Source of the DNA: Candidatus Woesearchaeota archaeon
GTDB taxonomy: Archaea; Nanobdellota; Nanobdellia; UBA10117; JABICX01
Direction of reading: 5' to 3'
Assembly (NCBI GenBank): GCA_018652045.1
Contig: JABICX010000005.1
Span: 1-64,000, forward strand
Length of the DNA: 64,000 nt
The first letter of the stretch is position 1. Each line of letters starts with the position of its first letter. A program made the position numbers and the translations under genes. Shown here piece by piece: positions 46,805-55,257 of the stretch. The notes below the pieces were generated by a model. That model saw only the letters and a program-made list of their open reading frames with translations. It had not been told where the DNA came from and searched no databases.

Positions 46805-48072
46805 AACTCTAAAATTTCGCCAGGCTTTGGTGCTAGACCTTCAATGTTAAAACGTCCCTTAAGTTCTGTTGCAAACCGATGGCATTGATCTCCATGCATA
46901 CAGATTACTTTTTTAGGTCTGATTTTCTGTACAAATCTAAGTAACTCTGTTCTGTCTGCATGTCCTGAGAAACTTAGTTGATGAAGTTGCATTCCTAACT
47001 TAAGATCGAATTCATCTGTGACATATCGCCCAGTTTCTACTAAATAATTTCCTGCTGATTTTGGAAATTGGAATCCAGTTAAAATTAATGAACAATCTTT
47101 CTTTGCGTAGAGATGTTTTAGATAACTAACAATTGGTCCACCATCTAAAGTACCGCCCGTCGTTACAATTACACATGGGTGCGCGAGTATTTTTGTGCGT
47201 TCAATATGTTGTTTAATCATACGTACTTTAGATACTGCTTTCTTAAGTTCTATGGAGTTACGTAAGAACTGTGGGTGTCTTAGCGCTATTTCTGTCGCCT
47301 TTCTCGCCATACCGTCTAAATACATTGGCACTTTAATTTTTTGTTTGTTTAGTACCATTATTATTTCTGGAGCTCTTAGCGCAAAACTTGGTATTACTGC
47401 AATCCCACCTTTTGAGACCGTTTTATCGATTATTCTTCCAAGTTCTTTTTCTGTCGCACTTCGATCTGTTTGCTCTCGTGCAGAATAGGTTGTTTCCATT
47501 AAAATAATATCAATCTTTTTTAAGTCGATCTTTGCACCAGATCCAGCTCTTGTTGGATTAAGTTTAAAGTCTCCTGTGTAAAGAATTCGTTTACCATCCA
47601 TGTTAAGCACGAACATTGCAGATCCAGATATGTGTCCTGCATCATAAACCTCAACAGTTGATTTACCAATTTTTATTTTTTGATTATATCGTACATTATT
47701 CCAATTTCTAAACATCTTTGATACATTCGCAGGATTGAATGCTCGAGGTGTTTTGTTTATTTTCGCGATCTTTAGGCTATCTTTTAGAAGCATTTCTGCG
47801 TTATCTCTTGTCGGAGCGGTTCCGTAGATTGGAAAGTTCCATTTCTGATATAGAATTGGAATAGAACCTAGATGATCAAGATGACCATGCGATAGGAACA
47901 TTGCATCGGGTTTAACTTTTAGTGGTAGTGGATCTACACCACCTTCGATTTTAAAACCATACTCAAATAAGATCTTTTCAGTCTTACCTTCTATTAATAC
48001 GGCGTTTCTTCCAACTTCTCGGAATCCGCCAAGACAATGTATTTTTATTGTGTTTTTTGCTTTTTTTATCAT
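46801..48072 (-). CDS. Beta-CASP metallo-beta-lactamase ribonuclease (RNase J-like)
   Basis: FLSHGHLDHLGSIPILYQKW, GHISGSAMFVL, FSGHADRTELLRFV, VICMHGD. Confidence 0.88.
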   Translation of the reverse strand: MIKKAKNTIKIHCLGGFREVGRNAVLIEGKTEKILFEYGFKIEGGVDPLPLKVKPDAMFLSHGHLDHLGSIPILYQKWNFPIYGTAPTRDNAEMLLKDSLKIAKINKTPRAFNPANVSKMFRNWNNVRYNQKIKIGKSTVEVYDAGHISGSAMFVLNMDGKRILYTGDFKLNPTRAGSGAKIDLKKIDIILMETTYSAREQTDRSATEKELGRIIDKTVSKGGIAVIPSFALRAPEIIMVLNKQKIKVPMYLDGMARKATEIALRHPQFLRNSIELKKAVSKVRMIKQHIERTKILAHPCVIVTTGGTLDGGPIVSYLKHLYAKKDCSLILTGFQFPKSAGNYLVETGRYVTDEFDLKLGMQLHQLSFSGHADRTELLRFVQKIRPKKVICMHGDQCHRFATELKGRFNIEGLAPKPGEILEL

Positions 48073-48109
48073 ATTATACTATAGTATACGGGTTTATAAG
48101 GTTGCCTTA

Positions 48110-48436
48110 CTATTTTTGTACGTGCATTGGTTTTGTAAAGAATTCATGTAAACATTTTCTAAAGTATGTTCCAAGTACAAATATGCCGATTATTTGAGCG
48201 ATATCCGAATATGGCCAAAGTCTTCCAAATGAGCTTACTGCAAAAGCCCCTACTGTAATGAAAATACCCATTGTTAGCGTCCCGGCGTATTTAGTCATCA
48301 CCTGACCAAGTGCTTTGAACCGTCGGTGTAAGAAAAGTACATCATAGCTATATATCATAGTGAAAAGGGATACAACAATTTTGATAATCAGTAACGTACC
48401 TTCAAGTCCTTCAAATGCTACTGACTCAAATGCCAT
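48110..48436 (-). CDS. Small multi-TM membrane protein
   Basis: Three or more hydrophobic segments; no domain recognised. Confidence 0.6.
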   Translation of the reverse strand: MAFESVAFEGLEGTLLIIKIVVSLFTMIYSYDVLFLHRRFKALGQVMTKYAGTLTMGIFITVGAFAVSSFGRLWPYSDIAQIIGIFVLGTYFRKCLHEFFTKPMHVQK

Positions 48437-48495
48437 ACTAAAAAGAGTCCTTGGGAATATATAAACTTTAGTATCAATATGTTTTTAATACAAAA

Positions 48496-48840
48496 GTGAT
48501 TAAGCTGCATATGGTACAATGCCTACGATGTGAGACAGACTGCGAGGATATTGATAATTATTGTTGTCATTGCGGTGCTCCCTTAAGCAAAGCTATTGCA
48601 GATATGATACAGAAAGCCTATGAACAGCGTAGGCAAGACGCCGTGCATAATATTCTAAATGTTTTGGTTAAGGAAGGATGTATTAATCAGGCAAAGCTAG
48701 ACGATCTTATGTCTAACTTAGAGAAGATATATGGTGCTGAAGCAGATGTACTGGAGTCTACCGATGAATCTGAAACCCTTGCTGAACCGAGCTCAGTAGA
48801 GCCTTTACCTGAGGCCAAAGGTAAATCTGTCTCCGAATGA
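48496..48840 (+). CDS. Zinc-ribbon protein
   Basis: CLRCETDCEDIDNYCCHCGAPL. Confidence 0.6.
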   Translation: MIKLHMVQCLRCETDCEDIDNYCCHCGAPLSKAIADMIQKAYEQRRQDAVHNILNVLVKEGCINQAKLDDLMSNLEKIYGAEADVLESTDESETLAEPSSVEPLPEAKGKSVSE

Positions 48841-49161
48841 GACGGGCTTTTGTTTTAGCGTTCCTTTGGGTAGTTCTAGAATGTATCTGGCAAACTTTTT
48901 TGGATCTTTTAGCGTGAATGGTTTAACATCTTCTATGGATTCAACAACTAGTTTTTCTGAGTTGAGCCAGATCACATCAATCGGGAAGTTGACGAAGAAC
49001 ATATGTATGCCTGCGCTTCGATCTTTGTGAAGGTCGATCAGTAGAGCCTGACCTTTCTGTAGCTCTTTACGAAACATAAGACCGCGCATTGACAACCAGA
49101 CATTGTCACATATAATAACATCTTTAGCTAGCACTTTTGACTTTGTCTCATTAGTAATCAT
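48805..49161 (-). CDS. DUF192 family protein
   Basis: MRGLMFRKELQKGQALLIDLHKDRSAGIHMFFVNFPIDVIWLNSEKLVV. Confidence 0.85.
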   Translation of the reverse strand: MITNETKSKVLAKDVIICDNVWLSMRGLMFRKELQKGQALLIDLHKDRSAGIHMFFVNFPIDVIWLNSEKLVVESIEDVKPFTLKDPKKFARYILELPKGTLKQKPVSFGDRFTFGLR

Positions 49162-49193
49162 GTCAGTACATAAAAACTGTAGAATAAAAGGCT

Positions 49194-49787
49194 TTATTCC
49201 ATGAAGTCTTCAGGAGTCTTATCAATTGTCTTCTTTTTAGGAAGATCTCCTCGTTCGTGTAGGTACTCATTAGCTAGAATCCAGTAGATCAAAGCAAGAG
49301 ATTTTGCACCTTTGTTGTTACAGGGTATGACTATATCCACTGCTCGAGTTGTGTTATTTGAGTCACAAAGAGCGACAATTGGTACACCTATCTTTACTGC
49401 GTCACTGATCGCATTTTTATCTGGCCAAGGATCTGTGATAAGCATGACTTTTGGTTCAGTGAAGGTCTCAAGGTTTGGGTTTGTTATAACACCTGCAGGA
49501 TATCGTCCTGCAAAGAACTTTACACCAGTTGCTTTAGCGAACATCTTAACTGCTTTCCAACTGTTTTCTCTTCGTCCGATAACGAGTATATCTTTTGGAT
49601 CGTATCGTGATAAGAATTTTGCAGCAGTCTTTAATCGTTCATCTATCTTTTGAACATTCATAATAGCAAGACCTGCAGGATTTATCTTATAGATAAATGG
49701 AGCCATGCTGGCTGTTTTTACCTTGGTTCCTATGTGAACCCCTGCTGATAGGTATTTATCAATTTCAACAAGATTTTCAGATGCCAT
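49194..49787 (-). CDS. rps2: 30S ribosomal protein S2
   Basis: YLSAGVHIGTKVKTASMAPFIYKINPAGLAIMNVQKIDERL...VPIVALCDSNN. Confidence 0.95.
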   Translation of the reverse strand: MASENLVEIDKYLSAGVHIGTKVKTASMAPFIYKINPAGLAIMNVQKIDERLKTAAKFLSRYDPKDILVIGRRENSWKAVKMFAKATGVKFFAGRYPAGVITNPNLETFTEPKVMLITDPWPDKNAISDAVKIGVPIVALCDSNNTTRAVDIVIPCNNKGAKSLALIYWILANEYLHERGDLPKKKTIDKTPEDFME

Positions 49788-49788
49788 T

Positions 49789-49983
49789 TTATATCTTAAT
49801 ATTTAATTTAACCGGCCTAGGTCGTTTAACTGTGATCGGTAGTACACCTTTATTGAACTCATCCATCGCGATCTTGATAGTATCTATTTCAGTTTTTGCA
49901 CGCTTTATCAAAATCGGAGCACCTTGAGCTAATTGTAGAGCTCTAGCGCCAATGATTCTTGCCTTCTCGTATTTTGTGTACAT
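49789..49983 (-). CDS. rpoK: DNA-directed RNA polymerase subunit K
   Basis: [24 protein letters not shown]...[24 protein letters not shown]. Confidence 0.93.
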   Translation of the reverse strand: MYTKYEKARIIGARALQLAQGAPILIKRAKTEIDTIKIAMDEFNKGVLPITVKRPRPVKLNIKI

Positions 49984-50008
49984 CTTAGCTACAGCTCCTT
50001 TTTTAGCT

Positions 50009-50797
50009 TTAAAAATGTTTCCGTAGGTCCTTACTTAGACTTTGTGCTTTCTTAACTAGCTCAAAGACCTCAGTGTCAGTAAATGTTCCTTCACCACCCT
50101 TTTGCATGGCGCAAACATTACCTTTCTTGTTAAGACCTATGGACAACCTGCAGTCAGCAACCTTGTTTTCTCTTCGTGTTGCGTCGACAAATATTTCACC
50201 GTCTAACTTCCAGAAGGTGCACATTACAGGTTCCTCTGATAGAGGTACTTTTTCTTTTGTAAGTGTTCGATAATCTACCTTACCTGTTTTTTTATCAAAT
50301 GCTGGCATTCTCGCAGTCTTTAGAGCAGCTATTGCTCCTAATAATCCTGCGTCAAATAGATTACCATCTTCATTAAGTGGGTAGACATCTACAAAGACCA
50401 TCCAAACCTTCTCTCCAGGTTCTATACATAGTTTAGATGTATCGATTGTTCCAGACTCTCTTATTGCACGGTCAATAACTCTTGATACTTCTATTGATCG
50501 TGGACTTGGAGGTCCAGTTTCGAAATCTTCCGATGCTAGTGGAGATAGTTCGCCATTAACCATTAAGACACCATCATTTGGCGTATCTGGAAATGGTGAA
50601 CCTAATCCTACCTTTACACCAACAAAGACTTCAGCATCACCGAACTTGACTCTCGCAGAGCCATTAGCTTGTGATAGAACATCCGTCTCAATCTTGATGT
50701 TTCGGTATTCGAAAGGCTTTCTTCCACCCTCTCTTAAGTTCTTCTTAAGAAGGCTAGCTATATATTTTCTTAGACTTACGTCTTCTTTACTATTCAT
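50009..50797 (-). CDS. rrp42: Exosome subunit Rrp42
   Basis: RNase PH-like fold, [41 protein letters not shown]; adjacent to Rrp41. Confidence 0.93.
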   Translation of the reverse strand: MNSKEDVSLRKYIASLLKKNLREGGRKPFEYRNIKIETDVLSQANGSARVKFGDAEVFVGVKVGLGSPFPDTPNDGVLMVNGELSPLASEDFETGPPSPRSIEVSRVIDRAIRESGTIDTSKLCIEPGEKVWMVFVDVYPLNEDGNLFDAGLLGAIAALKTARMPAFDKKTGKVDYRTLTKEKVPLSEEPVMCTFWKLDGEIFVDATRRENKVADCRLSIGLNKKGNVCAMQKGGEGTFTDTEVFELVKKAQSLSKDLRKHF

Positions 50798-51527
50798 CGT
50801 TATTCCCTCCTTCTTGTTTGTATTTGTTTACAATTGCCTCTCTCTGTAGTTTAGCAATCTTCTGACAAGCTTTTATACACATACCAAATGCTTTCTTGAC
50901 TTCATCGGGAGTCATATCTCCATCCATTTGAATCAAACTAATTTCGTTTGTTCTTGGAAGGATCGCAACTGGTAAGTCTGCCTGTCCAAAGTTATCTTCA
51001 TCTTGCATTAGGTCTAAGATTACTTGCCCTTCTACTTTACCTGCAGCTACAGATGTTACTATATCTCTCATCTCAATACCTGCGTCAACAAGTGCTACAG
51101 ATGCAGCATTTATAGCAGCAGTTCTTGTACCTGCGTTGGCGTTTGTAACTTCTATGTATACACTGATCTCGGTCTGAGGATACTTATCAAGGTCTACAGC
51201 GTTTGCTAGTGACTCTTTTATAACCTTAGAGATCTCTGTGCTTCTTCTACTTGGTCCCGGTCTATTTCTTTCTGAGGTTGCGAACGCAGCCATAAAGTAA
51301 TAAACTTTTAGGTAAGCACGTGTGCTTTCTTCATATCTTCGAGGTAAAACCTTTTTTGGCCCATAAACCGCAGCAATAACTTTTGTCTCACCGAATTGAA
51401 CTTCGCATGAACCATCAGCTTGCTTAATAACACCGGCAGTTATTTTTATTGGACGCATATCTTCAGCGCCTCGACCATCTAATCTTTTTCCTTTAACTAT
51501 AAGGGTTTTATCTGATTTCATTCCCAT
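50790..51527 (-). CDS. rrp41: Exosome subunit Rrp41
   Basis: RLDGRGAEDMRPIKITAGVIKQADGSCEVQFGETKVIAAVYGPKK...RNRPGPSRRSTEISKVI. Confidence 0.95.
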   Translation of the reverse strand: MGMKSDKTLIVKGKRLDGRGAEDMRPIKITAGVIKQADGSCEVQFGETKVIAAVYGPKKVLPRRYEESTRAYLKVYYFMAAFATSERNRPGPSRRSTEISKVIKESLANAVDLDKYPQTEISVYIEVTNANAGTRTAAINAASVALVDAGIEMRDIVTSVAAGKVEGQVILDLMQDEDNFGQADLPVAILPRTNEISLIQMDGDMTPDEVKKAFGMCIKACQKIAKLQREAIVNKYKQEGGNNDE

Positions 51528-51528
51528 T

Positions 51529-52224
51529 TTATTTGCCTCCTTTAAGCAGCTTCGCGACTTTTTCAGTTAAGCCAGTCTTGTGGCTATCTGTTTCAATCAG
51601 CTTTATGGCATTTACCATAATCATCTGCTTTTCTGGGTCGTCGTTTTTAATCCAAACCAATCCGTTTTGACCAACTAATATATCGCATCCAGAGCTTTCT
51701 TTGAGCATCTTAATCATGCTACCCTGCTTTCCAATAATGCGCGGTATTTTTGTTGGTGATACTTCTATAACGATTCCGTCATGAAGTTTGCGGTAAGGTC
51801 TATTCCTTGCGCTTAATCTTACGAATCTTCGATTGGATACTTCTGTAACATTTGCAAAAATAAAGTCACCAACCGCAAAGAACTTGCTCATTGGGTATCT
51901 ATTTGTATCTAAGTAACTGTGCGATGCTTCTGCAATAGGTAGATCTGCGTCAAATGGACAACGTATATTAGTCATCCAACCAAATTTTGCAGACCCAGTT
52001 ATTTTACCAATAACTGCATCGCCTCTTTTTGGGATATATCTGCCAGCTAAAGGTATTACTTTAACTACGTGCCCTTTGATACTAGTTAAACCTAAAGATA
52101 CTGAAATTATATTCTTATCTTCACGAATAGCTTTACCACTTGGTATATAGCTCATACCTTCTGCTAACACATCACCAGGAATTACTATTTCCCTATCTTT
52201 TACATGTATTTTTTCATTAGCCAT
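51529..52224 (-). CDS. rrp4: Exosome subunit Rrp4 (S1/KH)
   Basis: RYIPKRGDAVIGKITGSAKFGWMTNIRCP...ISPTKIPRIIGKQGSMIKMLKESSGCDILVGQNGLVWI-like S1/KH organisation. Confidence 0.93.
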   Translation of the reverse strand: MANEKIHVKDREIVIPGDVLAEGMSYIPSGKAIREDKNIISVSLGLTSIKGHVVKVIPLAGRYIPKRGDAVIGKITGSAKFGWMTNIRCPFDADLPIAEASHSYLDTNRYPMSKFFAVGDFIFANVTEVSNRRFVRLSARNRPYRKLHDGIVIEVSPTKIPRIIGKQGSMIKMLKESSGCDILVGQNGLVWIKNDDPEKQMIMVNAIKLIETDSHKTGLTEKVAKLLKGGK

Positions 52225-52225
52225 T

Positions 52226-52945
52226 TTATTTTAGCTCCTCTATACTTACTTCACCATTTGTTAGTTTGTTAAGTAATGAATATAAATCGTTGCGCTCTCC
52301 AGCTACAACTTCAAGTTCGATCTGAACTGAACCATCTGTTCGCCATAGATCTCCACTTGCTTTGTACTTGTTTTTAATTGCACTATATGCACGTCCCGCA
52401 TGTGCTGATGGAATAACCACTCGGAGTTTTAGGTGCTCAAAAGACATAGGTAGAACTGGCCGCAACTTTTCAATGATCTTTTCCATTTGATATTCAACAC
52501 GATCTGTTGGATCAACATGCACACCTGCTTGTTTCATAGCAAGTTCGATTCTTTGCATTGGTAATGGAAGTTTTGTTTTAGGCTCTGCTGCGTTTCGATG
52601 AATGTAATTTAGAACCTGTTGAGTTTTTTGTTCTAGAATCTTTTTACGTTGTTCTGCAGTAAGTTGAATCTCACCATTTTTGATTATGATTTCAGCAGCT
52701 TTACGATGATCTTCAGTACCCAACCACTGTTTCATAGAACCTTCAGTAGTTTTTTCTGCACTATGTGCGTTCTTAAAGATTAGATCTCCATTCATGACAT
52801 CTGAGACTTCGATATTTTTCCCTGCCTTGAGATCAATAGCTTTGTCAATGTCATCTAGGATAACTTCAAATGTTTCCCCGCCTTTCTTTAGGCGAGCAAT
52901 GTTGAGATGTAATTTCTCCTTAGCATATGTCTGTTGATATTGCAT
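52226..52945 (-). CDS. sdo1: Ribosome maturation protein SBDS homolog
   Basis: LHLNIARLKKGGETFEVILDDIDKAIDLKAGK...VDPTDRVEYQMEKIIEKLRPVLPMSFEHLKLRVVIPS. Confidence 0.93.
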   Translation of the reverse strand: MQYQQTYAKEKLHLNIARLKKGGETFEVILDDIDKAIDLKAGKNIEVSDVMNGDLIFKNAHSAEKTTEGSMKQWLGTEDHRKAAEIIIKNGEIQLTAEQRKKILEQKTQQVLNYIHRNAAEPKTKLPLPMQRIELAMKQAGVHVDPTDRVEYQMEKIIEKLRPVLPMSFEHLKLRVVIPSAHAGRAYSAIKNKYKASGDLWRTDGSVQIELEVVAGERNDLYSLLNKLTNGEVSIEELK

Positions 52946-52946
52946 T

Positions 52947-53651
52947 TTATTTAGTTAGTGCAGTAGGTGCAATCGATTCAGTTCCTTTTATTGTTATAAT
53001 TGAGGTTTCTAACCGCGTGATTGCAAATTGCTTGCCAAGTGCTTTCTTAAATGCAGATACACCTAATTTCATAGCAGCTTTAAGCTCCATGTTTTCTTTG
53101 TATCCTTTTTCTAGCATCTTATTAACTTCATCTTCCTGATTAGTTCCTACTGCTTTTGCTTTGTACTTAAAGTAGATTCCACTAGGTTCTATCAGAAATA
53201 AACTTGGCTTAGTGCCTTCGCAGCCTCCGATAAGTAATGAGACTCCAAAAGGTCTAATTCCTCCATATTGAGTATAAGCTTGTTCTGTATCGGCAAGGTA
53301 CTTAACCAAACCTTCTACATCCATTGGTTCGCCATAGGTCATCTTATGTTGCTGTGCTCTTAGGCGAGCTTTTTTTACAATAACTCTAGCGTCTGAGATA
53401 AATCCCGCAGAAGTCATGCCTATGTGCTCTTCAATCTTAAAGACTTTCTTAACAGAGTCAGGTATGAGTAGTTTGTCTGTTCGGTAACGGTCTGCCATTA
53501 GCAAAACTCCACCTTTGAATACAATACCTAGGGCTAAAGCTCCTAAGCTAACTGCTTTTTTAGCATATTCTACTTGTAGTAGTCGTCCATCTGGTGAGAA
53601 TACCGTAATTGTACGGTCGTATCCCATTACTTGATTTGGCATAAATTGCAT
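52947..53651 (-). CDS. psmA: Proteasome alpha subunit
   Basis: GYDRTITVFSPDGRLLQVEYAKKAVSLGALALGI...GGIRPFGVSLLIGG. Confidence 0.96.
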   Translation of the reverse strand: MQFMPNQVMGYDRTITVFSPDGRLLQVEYAKKAVSLGALALGIVFKGGVLLMADRYRTDKLLIPDSVKKVFKIEEHIGMTSAGFISDARVIVKKARLRAQQHKMTYGEPMDVEGLVKYLADTEQAYTQYGGIRPFGVSLLIGGCEGTKPSLFLIEPSGIYFKYKAKAVGTNQEDEVNKMLEKGYKENMELKAAMKLGVSAFKKALGKQFAITRLETSIITIKGTESIAPTALTK

Positions 53652-53655
53652 TTTT

Positions 53656-53991
53656 TTACCTCGTCTCTTTCAGTTTCTTAATTGATCCTGACGTTGAAAT
53701 TGTACTGACTGTCGCTTTCTTGCCGTCGATCTTTTTGATCAATGCAAGAGCAGATTTGGTTTGGTCTACCCAATTATGACCTGTTTTAATTATTCCCGTT
53801 TGTGTTTTTATATCCCAGGTTTTGTGCATAAACATCACGCCTGCCTCCGCGCAGCCGAATTCTCCTAGAAACCGCAAGCAAACTTCAGTGCATTGCATTG
53901 CAACAGTTTCTTCATTCAACTTATTACTAGAATCTATTTTAAAGAGTATATAACGCTTTCGCTCCTTTAAAGTTGGCGATAAAACTTTCAT
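53656..53991 (-). CDS. rnp2: RNase P protein component 2 (Pop5/Rpp14)
   Basis: PTLKERKRYILFKI...QCTEVCLRFLGEFGCAEAGVMFM; next to psmA as in the archaeal exosome superoperon. Confidence 0.85.
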   Translation of the reverse strand: MKVLSPTLKERKRYILFKIDSSNKLNEETVAMQCTEVCLRFLGEFGCAEAGVMFMHKTWDIKTQTGIIKTGHNWVDQTKSALALIKKIDGKKATVSTISTSGSIKKLKETR

Positions 53992-54040
53992 TATATTATA
54001 TCTAAATAAGTTAATCTATTTAAACTCCCCGGTTGGAAGT

Positions 54041-54223
54041 TTACTTCTTAAGGACCTGTTTAAGCTTAGCACTCCATTTGTGTTTTGCTGGATTTCTCTT
54101 AAGAATTAACATGTTCTTTTCACACTTTCGTGAGCAAAACCAAAGTACTTTACCATTATTCTTAACTAGCATCTTGCCAGTTCCAGGAGCTATCTTTGAT
54201 TTACAAAAACTACAGTCGGACAT
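54041..54223 (-). CDS. rpl24e: 50S ribosomal protein L24e
   Basis: CSFCKSKIAPGTGKMLVKNNGKVLWFCSRKCEKNMLILKRNPAKHKW. Confidence 0.95.
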   Translation of the reverse strand: MSDCSFCKSKIAPGTGKMLVKNNGKVLWFCSRKCEKNMLILKRNPAKHKWSAKLKQVLKK

Positions 54224-54501
54224 TATTTACGACCCCCTTTTAGTGGAGTTGCTTCTATTTCAGTCTGTCTAAGCATTAATATGTCTCCAACTCTGACAGG
54301 TCCATAGACATTTCGTCGCATTACTTTACCGACTTCACGTCCATCTAAGATCTTACAACGAACTTGTTTTCCACCCTGTTTTGTTCCAAGTCCAGAAATT
54401 ATTTCAACAACTTCTGCAGGAGTTGCATGTTGGCCTTCGCTTATGCCTTTTACGCCGCTGTCTCCTCCAATTTTTGTCTTTTTACCTTGTTTACTGCTCA
54501 T
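54223..54501 (-). CDS. rps28e: 30S ribosomal protein S28e
   Basis: ATPAEVVEIISGLGTKQGGKQVRCKILDGREVGKVMRRNVYGPVRVGDILMLRQTEIEA. Confidence 0.95.
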   Translation of the reverse strand: MSSKQGKKTKIGGDSGVKGISEGQHATPAEVVEIISGLGTKQGGKQVRCKILDGREVGKVMRRNVYGPVRVGDILMLRQTEIEATPLKGGRK

Positions 54502-55145
54502 TTTTCTTCAGGTTTCTTTTCTTCAGCTGTTTTTTCAGTTTTAGTTTCTTCAACAGGTGCTTCTGTTGACTCAGCTTTTGGTTCGTCTGTTTTAGATGCC
54601 TCTTCTTTCTTTTCTTCCACCTTAGCAGGCTCTTCTTTTGGCTTAGCTGAACTTTGTTCAGTTGAATCAGTAGGTTTTTCGTCTGTTTTTGGCTCTTCCT
54701 TGGGTGCCTCTTCTACTTTTGGCTCATTCTTTTCTTCTTTTGGAGCCTCAGCAGGTTTTTCTTCCACCTTTGGAGCTGGTTCTGAACCTTTTGCTTCAGC
54801 TTTCTTTAGATTTTCAAGATCTTTAAGAATAGTTATTAGCTGCTTTTTTCCATCGCCAGGGTTTACAATAGCTACGGAGCTAGTTGAAATTGGCATTCCA
54901 GCTGCAGCGCCTAACTCAGATTTTGATGGGATTTCTACGTAAGGAATACTCTTCTCTTCACATAGAACTGATAGATGCATGATTATCTCTTTTGGGCTTA
55001 CATCTCCGGCTGTAATTACAAGTTGTGCTTCTGATTTTTCGACAGCCTTAGTAGTTTCATTAGTACCCTTTCGTAACTTGCCGTCTACTTTAACAGATTC
55101 AACTAGTTTGTATACTTTTTCTGTCATTTCTTTTGGTACTTCCAC
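54498..55145 (-). CDS. rpl7ae: 50S ribosomal protein L7Ae with long acidic/Lys-Pro-Glu C-terminal extension
   Basis: GTNETTKAVEKSEAQLVITAGDVSPKEIIMHLSVLCEEKSIPYVEIPSKSELGAAAGM, then ~100 aa of K/E/P/A-rich sequence. Confidence 0.93.
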   Translation of the reverse strand: MEVPKEMTEKVYKLVESVKVDGKLRKGTNETTKAVEKSEAQLVITAGDVSPKEIIMHLSVLCEEKSIPYVEIPSKSELGAAAGMPISTSSVAIVNPGDGKKQLITILKDLENLKKAEAKGSEPAPKVEEKPAEAPKEEKNEPKVEEAPKEEPKTDEKPTDSTEQSSAKPKEEPAKVEEKKEEASKTDEPKAESTEAPVEETKTEKTAEEKKPEEK

Positions 55146-55257
55146 TTTTGATCACCTGTTTTAGGGTATTTTAGACTGTTTATAAGCTTTTCCGCCAAGA
55201 TTTCAGCCCCAGCTAGTTGGAACACAACTATTATATTGCTGAAGCATATAGTTTACT

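Noticed and set aside
54364-54942. Plus-strand 192-aa Ser/Phe-rich ORF
   Set aside because: Antisense of the L7Ae K/E tail and S28e; shadow of low-complexity coding.
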